DNA of 64,000 nucleotides from Phallus indusiatus (lineage: Eukaryota; Basidiomycota; Agaricomycetes; Phallales; Phallaceae). This document shows, piece after piece, positions 24,545 to 36,580 of the stretch. Position 1 is the first letter of the stretch. Each line of letters opens with the position of its first letter. The position numbers were made by a program, and so were the translations under genes. The DNA is taken from assembly GCA_027605045.1 (NCBI GenBank), contig JAQFWX010000150.1, forward strand, positions 16,736 through 80,735, in the 5' to 3' direction. The notes beneath the pieces were generated by a model that was not told where the DNA came from, made no database searches, and worked only from the letters and a program-made list of their open reading frames with translations.

Positions 24545-25099
24545 TTATTTGAAAAATTTTGTCGGCCTCACAGCGCGGACTTCGAAAGATGGCAACTGAA
24601 AGTATAAAACCCTGAAACTTAACTTCCGAGTCGTTCCAACAATGGCGCCCACCCCAGTAGATGTGAATATTTTGAGTGCTTCTGGCCGTACTATCACACC
24701 CAACATCTCACCAGCAATTGCTGTCAAATTGTCTTCTTCCACGGTAGCGGTCTCACTCACTATAGCATTAGTCCACAAGTTCATAATCACATTACCCACT
24801 GAATGCTCCCAACCAGGCTCCAGATAGCCATCAGACTTCAGCTGACCCAGTACATAACGCGTCCATCGGGTTACCACGACCAGGGCGGTGGATGAGCTCG
24901 ATGATGTTGTAGCGGAGGATAGCTTCCTTCCAAAGAGCGTGTTGGGGAGGAAGATGATCGTTTTTCAACAGGTTCGCGACGGCAATACAATCGGTGATAA
25001 TGAGATCTATTCCAAGCCTCAATAGCAGCTTTGTACAACCGGCAGCCTTCTGGAGAATTCTTGAAGACGGGAGATGACATGCTCAGTGCTCCACAAGAC
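24545..25099 (-). mobile_element. decayed LTR-retrotransposon pol fragment (RNase H region)
   Basis: On the minus strand three overlapping frames give one retroelement-like stretch. The first is PVFKNSPEGCRLYKAAIEAW. It is followed in another frame by IDLIITDCIAVANLLKNDHLPP and HALWKEAILRYNIIELIHRPG, and in a third by SDGYLEPGWEHSVGNVIMNLW. The middle block matches the end of the RNase H domain of basidiomycete retroelements. There, a TDC...L..D.L...HA.W...IL.YNI...H.PG string normally leads into ADGLSR; here it has eroded to MDALC. At least two frame changes are needed. No LTRs, integrase or primer-binding site were found nearby, so this is a short relic. Naming the superfamily (Ty3-like is likely) would need a profile search. 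Confidence 0.55.
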
Positions 25100-25958
25100 A
25101 CTCCTGAAATCTATTCAAACATGATTGTCGTAATTTTCCCTTAATACTGGTAAGCCATAGTTCACACTCAACAGGGTTAGCCAGGTTTTTGTCACACGGT
25201 TCAGCTGAATGGCCGACTTTTCAGGTCATTTCCAATGTTTCATGAATAGAAAAAAAAATGTATCACTAAATCACAAATTCCCTTGCACACTGCAAGGGTT
25301 CTACACGCACGCCCGGATGCTAAAAAGTTATGAAACAAACGAATTATGTAATTAAAAAAATGACGGGGAAGGCCGGCATCGCGGCGAATTCCTAAGCTCG
25401 TAAGACAAGAAACCCAATAGTCTATTTTAATAGTCTATTTCTAACCAAATACCAATTAACAACTTTCAACACAAACCAAGGCCAATACTACGGACGAAAT
25501 AACTGTAAGATCAGTTTAACAGAGGCATCGCAATCCAAGCGAATGATTAAATTTCCTCCTCGTTCTCGTCAGGGGCAGTGAAAGGTCGCCGCGGGCATGG
25601 GCGGGAAAACGGTACGGACGACGAAAAGGAAGAAGATAAAAAATGGTCCAGCGACGCACGCAAGACATGGCGACTCCAAACGAGGCGCACCATGTCTTAT
25701 ACGATAAGTTAGGCGCCATTGAAAGTGAAAAACGGCACGTGAGAAGGCTGCGGACAAGCGTGGAAAAATTCACGTGCATAATTTCCTTTTATAGTTTACA
25801 CATTTCTGACATGGATAGTCCTAAGCTCTCGCTTAGGAAATTATATAATTGTTGATGATGACTATATAATATGTCTCAAACCAATTCCTTGACGACGTTT
25901 TCGAGCTTATTTCTAAAATTTGTCAAAAAAATAAAGCAGACTGTTCTTTCCCAAGTAT
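25100..25958. other. intergenic, no gene recognised; short direct repeat
   Basis: No frame here carries a recognisable domain, and the longer open frames overlap each other in antisense. A 12-bp unit, AATAGTCTATTT, occurs twice at 25416-25427 and 25429-25440. The interval lies between a retroelement relic and an orphan gene, so it may be degraded transposon sequence. Confidence 0.4.
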
Positions 25959-26676
25959 TTAACAGACCCACCTTTGAATTAATTGGCAATGAGAGAGATT
26001 GTTAACGATCTGATAAACCGTCGGAGAGCATGTATACGTGTTAGCTTCAGCTTCGTCCGTCGAAATACTGCTTGCAACAAGTGTAAAGTCATCTGCAAGA
26101 CCGGTCAAAAAATCGTTCCTTAAAACCGTTTCCCATGTGTTGAGGAAAATGTTTGCGGTCGTTCTTGAGTAAACGTTGCTGTTAACAACCGTGTCATCTA
26201 TATTCATATCTTCCGTTAGTAGTTCGAATACTCGTTCTCCTGATACATTGTCGTCCATAACGTCTTGATGCGTTATTGGGTCGATGTTCCGCAGTTTCAC
26301 TGTCAGGCAATGTTTGTCGCCTATCCGCCTAATACCAGTTCGTATTTCATCGTGGATAGACGTGATTGGGAGATTTAAACTGCATCGCACGGCCTGCTAT
26401 GACGAATGTGTTTCCTTTACTATCATTGCTTTTCAACAGAGTCTCTCCTCTTCCAACCTTGATCCAACGGCAAGATTCCGTGTCGTAGATTTCGGTCGGT
26501 AGATAATTTTTTTCAGCTGACACAAATTCTAAAACTATCCCCAAATGCTGCGCTTGCTCGTCCACCACGTCCGCGTCGTTTAAATTAATATCCCCCTGAT
26601 TGTGTTCTTCTGATCCGTGACCATCGATAGTACTGAGCTCGTCTGGTTCTTCTACTTGGGTAGATCTGCGAGGCAT
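25959..26676 (-). CDS. orphan hypothetical protein (two exons predicted)
   Basis: I do not recognise this protein. The start MPRRSTQVEEPDELS is a true ATG (26674-26676). Two long overlapping frames join cleanly if an intron of about 55 nt with a GTTTAA donor and GGTATTAG acceptor is removed, giving AGRAMQ followed by RIGDKHCLTVKLRN. The product would be about 225 residues, acidic in the first 45. It then has a mixed region (FVSAEKNYLPTEIYDTESCRW) and an Asp/Thr-rich second half ending QLIQRWVC. No signal peptide, membrane segment or catalytic motif is visible. It sits next to a retroelement relic and a pseudogene, so it could be a lineage-specific gene or part of a mobile element. The weak donor makes the join uncertain. 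Confidence 0.35.
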
Positions 26677-27957
26677 GATACGTTGGTAAGGCGAATAGTT
26701 GATAGTTGTTTACGACAACATATCATTCGTACAAGTTGTTTAAAGCATATTTTCCTGTTTCTCTGTTTGGGCAAAACTGTTGCTTTTTATCTGATGTCAC
26801 CTGCCGTCGTTTTTCTAAGAGCGAGTGACGTACTTCGTTTAATTTTATCCCCCACCGTGACTGTGCAAGGGACTTGCCGCTCAAGGCGGCTCTAGTAAAA
26901 TGTATTGATTTTCCCATAATATGCATAATAGGTGACCTTTTCCCCATACGTAGGCTCGGGTCAGTAGGGGCTAGGTCACAAGTCTCAGAGTAACATTGAT
27001 GATTTGGATTTAAGGACTTCGGATGAAGATCCTAATGAGAGTAATAAAGAGGAATGTGCTAATGAAACTGTAAATGAATGGAATGTCGATGCTTTCGCCC
27101 AATGTAAATTTAAGCTAAAGTTGCAGCTATTTACAACCTTTTTTCCATTATTCGCGGACACACCGTCTCCCTTCATTCAAGTATCTACAAAAACTTTCCG
27201 ATTAGTCTACCAAGCCAAGCCAAGCCACTGTGAAGGCAAGTATGGCACGAAGAGGGCCATTTTTAACCTCGAGATTCGAGTTTTAAATATCCGTGTTCCC
27301 GACTCTGCCGTTCATCTGGAGCACCTCGGCGAGAGCCAGACCTGGTTTATTCATTAGAAACGAGAGTATGCGTTATTGACTCGGATGATAAACTATTGGG
27401 CCTAAATCCTAGATTAAAGCTGTTGCGCCTGGGTACAAAATAATGGTTTAGAGCCCATAAACTTTCAAAATGGTTATTAGAAGAGGGCAACAAACCTGGG
27501 AATTGACAGTAGTAGGCTAAGAATTACAACGACCTCGCTCATAAGTCGATGTTGATTTCCTATAAAGACCGATCTTTATTTTCGTATAAGTTCAAGCGAG
27601 AACCTCAGTTTCCATAATATGTAAGGTGTTTTAGAAGACTAAGTATACTAGTCGAAATATAAACTCACCTAACATACCTAGAATAACGCCAACGGATTTT
27701 GGAGCAAATGCGGTAAGCGGTTCGACGGACATGTCAATATCGGTGGTTGCGAACTGTCTATAGCGACCATCACCAACATATTGGCTTTCAGCTGGGATGG
27801 GGTTTTAGGCGCATTCCTGAAGTTGCATATGCAAGGGAGATGGAACGTATAGCAGCTCTATAGCAGCGCTAAATTTATTCTCGAAATTCGAATTCCTAAA
27901 GGTAGGGTCACGTGCATTAAATTCCTTTTTTAGAATTTTTTCAGAGTGCATGTACAA
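26677..27957. other. 1.3-kb stretch without a confident gene
   Basis: An open frame at about 27004-27357 (+) begins at TTG rather than ATG and shows no domain, although its first third is acidic and protein-like. On the minus strand near 27690-27810 a short open stretch reads YVGDGRYRQFATTDIDMSVE and AFAPKSVGVIL, ending at a plausible GTATGT donor. It could be an exon of a decayed gene, but I cannot connect it to anything. The last ~100 bp must contain the POL5 promoter and 5' UTR. Confidence 0.35.
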
Positions 27958-30900
27958 ATGTCGACTACTCTCTCTCTATTCTGGGATTTATCCTCGAATA
28001 CGAAATCGAGTCGTATTGATGCATCTGTTAAACTAATTGGAGTTTTGGAACAGTTCCAGACTAATTTCAAGCCATCCGACACTTCAGCTTCTGATTCAGG
28101 TGAAGACGAGGAGGAAGAAAAGAGAGGCGAGGAAACAAAAGTCGATCTTGAGAAGTTGAATGCTTCTGATGTCGCATATTCGATACGTCGCCTTATTCGA
28201 GGGTTAGCAAGTCCTAGGGAGAGCAGTCGACTTGGCTTTGCTGTTGCTCTGACCGAGGTACGTGTTCCTCGTTTGCTAGCTGTGATATTTCTTTCCTATA
28301 CAACTGACTGTATGTTTAGCTTTTATCTCGGTTAAATAGTGTGACCGCATCGCAAATTCTTTCTCTAATTGTGCAGCATTCCCAAACCAATGGCTCTATG
28401 AAAGGACAAGAAGAACGAGATATGCTGTTTGCTCGATTATTCGGTGTTGCCGCTCTTGCTCAATCCCGACTCCTGTTCCGTTCTTCTCCACTCGCAAATT
28501 CTTCAATGCCGCAATGTACCGCCAAAGAATTCCAAGATGCTTTCGAGATCTTACTTGTCCTTTCAAAGAAAAAATCTTTCTTGAAAGAACCTTCGTTCTG
28601 GACTATTGTTTTATGTCTGCGGGCGTTGAATTCCTCCACTGTGGAATGGAAGAATGATATGTTCACGCACGTTATTGAACACTTGGTTGTACAAGACAAA
28701 TCGTGGCCTCCAGAAAAATTAGCTATTGTATTGGTATTGCAAGACCTTGGTGTCCACGCTGACTGGAAGACACTACTGTCCCCTACTTTCAAAAATGAAG
28801 ATATACTCTCTCTGTCAAACCTTAACACAGTCGCTAAGATACTAAAGGTTATTTGTCGTCCTACCTTTGTAAAGCTTCGCTGACGCCCTTTCGTTCTACT
28901 TATCAGGAAGTAGACATAGAGGAGGGGGAGTCCGTGAAAAGCCAAGGAAATTGGAAGCCTCAATTGCATTTTGTATGGGGAATAATTCTCGACATTTACT
29001 TCCCTTTGGAAAACACTCAATCAAACATCAAACATAAAGCCTCGTTCCCTGAATTCTTTAAAGTGGTTGTCGACGGTCAGCACAGCTTCCCGGATGCTTT
29101 GGGAGATACATCACTGACTTTTGTTTCAGATTCTCTATTATCCGCAACTTCCTCAGATGGTCGCAAACTCTGGGGTTTCGAGTTGTTTCGTTTATCTTCC
29201 TCAAAGGTTTCTCCTTCTGACTTACCGCGGCTGTTCACTCCTAATTTCATGCGGTCTTGGGTTAATCATCTGTCTAAACCAGATCGATATTTACACAAAG
29301 CAGCAAAACTCGTGGTGTGTAGCGCTGCTTACTGTTACTGCTCTAGTCACACTGACAATGCGTTAGGCATCTTCATTGCCTCCGATCATAACATCAAATC
29401 CAACAGCCGGTTTTCCTGTTCTTCTGCAGCTGCTACAGACTCATGGACAGTTTGATCGTCTAACTCGAACGAAAACTGTCGAATCTTTATTAGCTGCAAT
29501 GGACTTGAGTGGTGTTGAGCGATATATTCAGCATTTGATCGAACTGGCGCAGAAACCCGACACACAAACTGACGATGAGTAAGAAATTTTATTACTGTCT
29601 TTTATTACTGTCTTTTGTTGAATTGATGTTCATTGGTGCTGACCACAGAGATCCTACATCTATGCGAATATGGGTTTTTGATCAATTCCACATGTTGATA
29701 CGGAACAACTCAATACCACAAAATGACGTGTGGGTGACTGATGTTTTAAATTTTCTTCTACTGCACGGATCATATACCATCCGAAAAGTGGATGACAAAA
29801 GTCCTAATCGTCTGGTACGGCACCGCTCTTTCTAGTCTTGGAACTATTAATAACTGACTTTGTTTCTCCTTCTTTTAGCTACACCACGTCCCCGAACCCG
29901 AGTTCTCAGACGAAGCTCGCCGCGTGTGTCGATCGCGACTTCTAACCTGCCTCGCAGAACTCACTTCCCGACATACTGTCACACAAACTGGCATGACCTT
30001 TTCTTAGTGTCTAATGTTTTTCCAGATGACTGAATACTTTAAGTAGACGGCAAATCAACTCGTTCCGCTGGTTGTGCGTCCGATGGAGAACTATGGGTTT
30101 CCAAAGTGCTACAACAGTCTGTTTCTCTGAACAAAGACGCCAAGCATGTTACGAGGATCAAAACCTCAAAAGCAGGTTCAGATGAGAATGCGCAATTAGA
30201 AGGTCAAGTTTTGAAAGCACTCCGGTCTGTAGAAACTGTAAGTTCTGTCTTCTTTTTTGTTCTATCATTCTGACAACAAAGCCTTTAGATACCCTCCGAT
30301 AAAAAACACATCAAAGATGGATTCCAGTTTTTATTAACCGCTACTTGGCTACATCATCTCTTGGGAGAAAATGTTGATAACTCCGAGGATATTGAGGCAA
30401 GTGGAACTCGGTCACGCAATCACCTTTATTAATAAGGTTCCAGGTTTGCATTACAAACATTGAAAGGTTGTTACCCAAGAGCTCCAAGTCACCGAAAAAG
30501 AAAAAGAAGCAAACTTCAGATGAAAATGATGAACCTTCACCTATTGCGGCTCTTGTCGATACATTAATAGGCTATTTGGATAAATCCACATCATTCCTCC
30601 GAGCAGTGTCGAACCAGTCCTTCACCTTCTTAACAAGTCTAGTTGATCGGGAATCCATCGATCTAATACTCGCTGTATGTTTCATTCAATGACCGTTCCA
30701 GTTGTCGTGTTTCATTTTGTATTAGCAATTAGAAAGACGTGATCCCAGGGAGGAGGTGGAGGAAGAGCTGATGGAAGTAGATGATGATGATGACGATGTC
30801 GTCTCAGAAAAATCAAGATCAGAGAATGAAAGTGATTCGGAGGATGAAGGTGGGGAAGATGAAGATGAAGAAGATGAAGAAAACGTAGAGGATGACCCCG

Positions 30901-32192
30901 AGTTGAGAAAAAAAATTGAAGAGGCATTCGGTACTGTTGGACTTGGTGCGCATTCCGGTAACTCAGATAATGACTCCGCCTCGGGAAGTGATGAGGAACC
31001 AATGAATGACGAGCAGATGTTCCAGTTGGACGAGCAATTGGCCGATATATTCCGTTCTAGGTCAAAGGCTAAAGGAGGTGAGACAACCAAGCGCACTTAG
31101 GGAGTGAAATATTTAAAGTTATTTTATAGATCTCGGGGCACAAAGAGAGGCGACCCATTTCAAAAATCGCGTTTTGGACCTCGTGGATATCTATTTGCGG
31201 AAAGAACCGACTAGCGAACATGCTCCCGTCTTTATTACACCTCTAGTTCGAGTTCTGTTGGGCGCAGGCATCGATGAAAAACACTTAACCGACAAAGTTA
31301 TCTCACTGCTACGGAATCGTTATGGCAAAGCGAAAGCCGTTCCACCGTCAACCGATGTATCCGTCCTCGAAGAGACATTACAAGAATTACACGCTATCGC
31401 TAGAAAATCGCCAAATTCAAACGTAAAAGAAGTCATTCCTATCTGCAATATGTATATCGTTAGAGTCACCTTCTCTGATTCAAGTTTGGACGGGTCGTTT
31501 GTCCATAGAATCTATCTTGATTCCCTAAAAGATTTTGCGTCTCGCAAAGCATCACTTCTCCAACCCAGCTTTTTCCACGAAACGTTCCGCAGATACCCCA
31601 GTATATTATGGACATCCCGAAAAGAACTCTTAGAGCTCGCACAAAATGCCGTCAAAGGGTACCGAGAAGTTCAAATTCTCAACTTCCTACCGCCAATGTT
31701 CAATCAATTTTCTGCTTTAGTATGATCTCTCGCTTCACCTCTCATGTGTACAAGCTGACATTCCATCATTAGAATGCTGATGGAGCAGCTTTAGTCGAGT
31801 TCATCAAAGAGCTCCAATCGGCCTTCCAGTCCATCATCTCCAAGGCTTGCGAAACTGATTTTCTGAACGTTGCTCACATGAAGGAAATGTTCAAAGCGGT
31901 CCTCAAAGTGGCGCGACAAACGGAGCGTATCATCAAGGATGAACTTCAATTTCGTAATGCCTGGGATGCCGCTGTTTTCGATTCTCTGAACGAAAAACTT
32001 CAAAACTCAAAGTTCAAATCGAATTCATCGCTGATTAATATGTTACGTCAACTTTCTTCTCTCACCTCTGCCCAGAAATCCGACTCAACAGGGGGAAAGA
32101 AGAAGGAACACAAAAAGCGTAAAGCTGAAGATTCAAAGACTGATCCAAGCAATGCGCACAAAAAGAAGGTGAAAAAAAACGTGGAAACATAA
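27958..32192 (+). CDS. POL5: DNA polymerase V / MYBBP1A homologue (nucleolar ribosome-biogenesis protein)
   Basis: Despite its name, Pol5 is a B-family-like nucleolar protein needed for rRNA production and 60S assembly. The start MSTTLSLFWDLSSNTKSSR is at ATG 27958-27960. The N-terminal region has the family's helical repeats: VAYSIRRLIRGLASPRESSRLGFAVALTE, followed by SRLNSVTASQILSLI and ERDMLFARLFGVAALAQSRLL. A very acidic central segment (encoded at 30750-31060, EVDDDDDDVVSEKS and EDEDEEDEENVEDDPE) precedes REATHFKNRVLDLVDIYLRKEP. The protein ends in a Lys-rich tail (KKEHKKRKAEDSK, KKKVKKNVET) typical of nucleolar proteins. Around ten introns, all short. The stop TAA 32190-32192 lies 97 bp from the stop of MSH3 on the other strand. 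Confidence 0.9.
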
Positions 32193-32289
32193 TGTTTCAT
32201 TATCTATTATGTAAATATGCCTATATATATTCAAAGTTGTTTAATGGGATCCTTGTCATTATATTAAGGGGTCATAATATTTTGCATTA

Positions 32290-35200
32290 TCAAAGGTACT
32301 TCAATAGCTTCAAATTCAATTTCAACTCCTCCATACATTCTTCGGCCTGGGTGATGTGATTTGACGTGAAGATCTTATTCAAGAGAGCGAGAGACAATTT
32401 AATTCTACAATATTCAAACGTTAATAACGGTCAGATTGTGAAAAAAAAATTAGGTCAATTACCTGGATCGTTCGGCCCGCTTGTCCATTCTTCCTTGCAT
32501 ACTAGATGCCATCGTCGTCGCTTTGTCTAATACGGAATCCGGTATCCCGGCTAACCGAGCACATTCAATTCCGAATGAGGTTTCGCAAATGCCATCTACG
32601 AGACGATATAATAAGCGTATTTCTCTTCTCCCATCTATACGCATATCCTCCACAAATCCCATATGCTTGTTGGTGACAAGAGTTGGATATCGAGCTTCTA
32701 ACTCGAGTGCGAGCGAAGGATAGTGTGTGATAAATAAAGTTTTGCATTTTATCTTCTCGCATATATGTTGTAAAACAGCCCCCGCAATAGCCATCTACAA
32801 ACAACAACGTGATTTAGTAGGAAAACAGACAAAAGAACTTCGGGGCAACGCACGCCATCAAATGTAGATGTACCGACGCCTAGCTCATCTAGCACAACCA
32901 AAGATTTGTCGGTGGCAGAGCTGATAATTTCCTTGGTTTCTGACAGTTCAACCATAAACGTCGAGCGACCCGCGGCAATATCATCGGAAGCCTGTCATAT
33001 TTTTTAAAATTGACATGCCAAAACGAAAGAGATTCCTTACCCCCATTCGAGTGAGAATGGCATCATGGACAGATAGCTGCATGCGTTTCGCAGGTACATA
33101 AGAGCCTATTTGAGCCATCAGGACCAAAAGTGCGACCATTTTTACGATAGACGATTTCCCTCCCATCTAATTCTGGATATTAATTTTCTTGCCGAAATAA
33201 AAGGAAATAGTTTTTACATTAGGTCCAGAGATCACAACAGTTCTCGGTACCGTCCCTCCGATATTCGCAGAATTAGGAACGACTGGTTCCGTTCGGACTT
33301 GTTCGATGATTGGGTGTCGACCTTCCTCAATCGATATTGAACTCTCCTCAACAAATTCAGGTTTACAAAAATCACCATCCAGGCTCACGACGGCGAGACT
33401 CATGAGACAGTCAGCCATTGCCAACCTGTTGATCACATCTCGGAAAAGAGCGTAATATTTTTCTGAAATGTTATGCAGAAACGTTTTGTACGCTTTCTCA
33501 GCCTCTGCCACGCGAGTCTCCTTGTGACGCTCTCTTTCTTCCAAGAGTCGAACAATCTCTGGAGTATGGAAACGTAAGACGGTTTTGGTGCTGGAAATTT
33601 TTATAAGTAAATAAAACGAAATGCGATGAAGTATACAACCTTCCCATTCTAATCCAACTAGCTGGAACATCTTTAGCACGGCTTTTTGGGAGTTCGATGA
33701 GAAACTAGTATAATGGCATGATAAATCCCATATTCAAAAATTTTTACAAGCTCACCTCATCATTCAAAACAGAAACATAATCCAAACTCGGTGATTTTAG
33801 CAGCTTTCGAACTTAGATATATTTTTTTAATTGAAGTAAAATACGGAAAATAAACAGACTTACCCTTTTTTAGCTCATCGGCCAAATCACTTTCCACATG
33901 TAAGATTGCAAATCCAGCCTCTTCGATGCTAGGATATTGCTCTGGATCACTCCAAATCTCAATTTTATTGTTTTCCCTGGCTGCCTGCATCCTTATCGTG
34001 CTAAGTAAATCCTCTGCAGGTTTTTTCACTTGAGGAATGGGAAAAATAATTTCTCTCCATAGGGCGGCCTTACAGGTGACGCCATCGGAGTTGTCAAACA
34101 CGGGAAATGTCAGACCGACATGTTTAAGTGCAGTAAGGCAAGAAAGTAATTCCTTCGGCATACACTTGAAACGATTAATCAATTAGGATAATTCGGAGGC
34201 GGGAGAAACTTACTCGTCCATACTGAATATTTGCCAGGCCTTTAGCAAGGTCTGGTAAATTTTTGAGAGCGCCTCGTAGTAAAGCCAAGAAAGGTGTTTC
34301 GCCCTCCCTTAATTCCTCAACAGCATCATTGCGTTCTTGAAGAGCCCTTGCATATCATTTCAGCAGCTGATAATTGAATATACTAAAAACCTACAGGCGG
34401 TCAATAACTGGACGTCCCAGCCAAGATTTCAACAGCCTTTTTCCAAAGGGGGTTGTAGTCCGATCCAAAATAGCGAATAGAGAACCTCTTTGTGTGAAAT
34501 CCGTCTGGTTTTGGAATATTTCTCTTTTACGATACGTCATTAACTAACTGCCAAACAAAGGAGAGCCACTCACAGATTTCTTATTGTGCTGGAATTCAGT
34601 AACATGTGTCTCTGAGACGTGAAGGAATGAAAAAATGCTGGTTGTAGTAATGCTTCTGTTAATCGAAAGGAAGCTAGATGTTTCAGGGCCAGGGCCAGTG
34701 CAATAATAACTAATTCGGGAAGATCGGTTATGGACGGGGGAAGTTCACCTGTTCATGAATCAGTCTACAATTATCGCCCAATATAATAGAACTAATCTCC
34801 ACCCTCTTCATACTGCCCCAAAATATATTGGAAAGCCTCGGAATAACTTAAGGACCGCTTCAACTTTTCGACACGTATACGAGCCGTACGACTGTTGCCA
34901 GATTTAGTGCCTCGGTGAAAAGGTTTTTAGTGTAATTTACCCAAATTTTTCAAAATGTCGAAGAATTTTCTCAGTAGATCGACTTAACGACGGGGGTATC
35001 AACAACTCGGATGGTCTTATATGGGCCAAACGTGTCTGAACCGCGTTTAGTTTGAAAAAAAATTCGCGTTACTTTCAGCGACGCACCTCAAGCTCTGTTC
35101 TCAGTAAATTGTCTAAAATAGTCATTCAATAATGGAGAAGAAAAAACAAACAAGGCTGATTGACCTGAGAATTGATCATACAACACGTCTCCTGTAGAAG

Positions 35201-36456
35201 GTATTACACTCAAAATCCCAATGTTGGTCTTTTCATTGGAGGTATCGTCCGCTCGAGAGTTTTCAACTAAAATCATAAGAGCAGGAGCTTCGTGAGTGAT
35301 GTCGTCGGTTACGTCGAAATCGTCAACAAAACTAATGAAGCCGTTAGATTGTTATTCATGAAGCGCGGGCAGGGGACTTACGTAGATGGTGTATATAACT
35401 GCGTCAATTGTCGGTCAAACAAAGTATTGCGATTCTCGCCGGCCTTTTTAAGAGCAGCTGTTTCGATTTGCGTCACCACTCCAACCTTGAAAGTGAAGAG
35501 ATATGAGTATATTAAACTAGCATGATAATAGGCATTTGTAACCTTGTGCCCAGCAGCAACAAGTCTATGTGATTATGTGTATTAATTCTCGGTCGAGAGT
35601 TGTGATGTATGACTTACTTTTTAACATTTGCCTTGAGGTTGTTGACGGGACAGCTTGTTCGAAGAAAATTCCGGTCCCAACCGAAGTAAAACCCTAGAAC
35701 CTTTCCAGCGACCTAATGTTAACATTTAGGGAAAATGACTTCGCGCCATACGAGTTATTTTCCACGCACTTTGGCATCTTCTCCGAAGAAGCTATAGTGA
35801 ATTGAGAAGTGAAATTTGTGACACAACAGAAAGACAAACCAGAACTTATAGCCCACTTGAATTAATAAAACAATATCGGGGTATTTTTCCTTGAATTTTA
35901 TAACCTGAAGAATAGTTTAGGATTGAGTGGTTTCAAACAAGCTCTCAGTACTGACAACTTCCTCGAGAGGAGTGCAAGTAATTCCGCGAGGTCCAATACG
36001 GGCTTTGACCTTAGAACGTCCAGACCTTTTTAAGATCTCAGGCTCTGCTTCCACTTCATCCAGATCTGCATCTTCCAAAGGAGTATCAGACTGCAAGACT
36101 TCATCTCTTCGAAGGAGCTTTTCTCTCAAAGTCGTACTAGGGGTGCCTTTAGACAGTGCAGTTTCTGGTGAAATGGCTGTGGCAGACACTGTGTTCGACA
36201 GAGAAGATCCTTCAGGTGCAAAAGCCCAGTGACTGAGAGAAGGTAACTGGGTATTCAATTCATTGTCTAAAACTGCACTTGACTGGCCCTTTTTCGCGGG
36301 ACTCGAAGGAGCACCGCTGCTCTCGCCAGTTTTCAAACGCTTTGTTTGTCTTTGATCAAATTTATCTGCATCATCCAGAATTGTCAGATCAATTGGTTCG
36401 TCTTTGCGTTTTTTAGAAGAAAAGTACGATGAGATGGTTTGTTGATTTTTAGACAT
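32290..36456 (-). CDS. MSH3: DNA mismatch repair protein Msh3 (MutS family)
   Basis: Msh3 pairs with Msh2 as MutS-beta to recognise insertion/deletion loops. The N-terminus [18 protein letters not shown] (ATG 36454-36456) holds a PCNA-interaction box (QxxI..YF). A disordered linker follows. The mismatch-binding domain has [14 protein letters not shown] and the Msh3-like [19 protein letters not shown]. The connector, core and clamp regions are spread over many exons. The ATPase reads [21 protein letters not shown] (Walker A end and helix), [16 protein letters not shown] (Walker B and signature), and [10 protein letters not shown]. The last exon codes a helix-turn-helix dimerisation end, [11 protein letters not shown], with stop 32290-32292. 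Roughly twenty exons. The choice of Msh3 over Msh6/Msh2 rests on the TETAALK-type block and the N-terminal PIP box without a PWWP domain. Confidence 0.92.
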
Positions 36457-36580
36457 AGAAATTCAAGAAGGGGGTATGGTGCAGCTGCCAAGTTCAGGCC
36501 TCAGGCCTCAGGACCCAGGACCGTGACCCATAAGCAACGCAATTACGTCATCGTGACGGGAGTGACCAACCGCGATTCCG
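36457..36580. promoter_or_regulatory. compact bidirectional promoter MSH3/ATP12
   Basis: Only 124 bp separate the start codons of MSH3 (-) and ATP12 (+), so both promoters and 5' UTRs overlap. It contains a CRE/ATF-like octamer TTACGTCA at 36543-36550, followed by GTGACGGG and GTGACC. A 7-bp tandem, TCAGGCC, occurs at 36494-36507 with a third degenerate copy. These are sequence matches only; factor binding is inferred. Confidence 0.65.

Noticed and set aside
30712..31096. Ser- and His-rich minus-strand open frames
   Set aside because: They are shadows of the acidic segment of POL5 on the plus strand.
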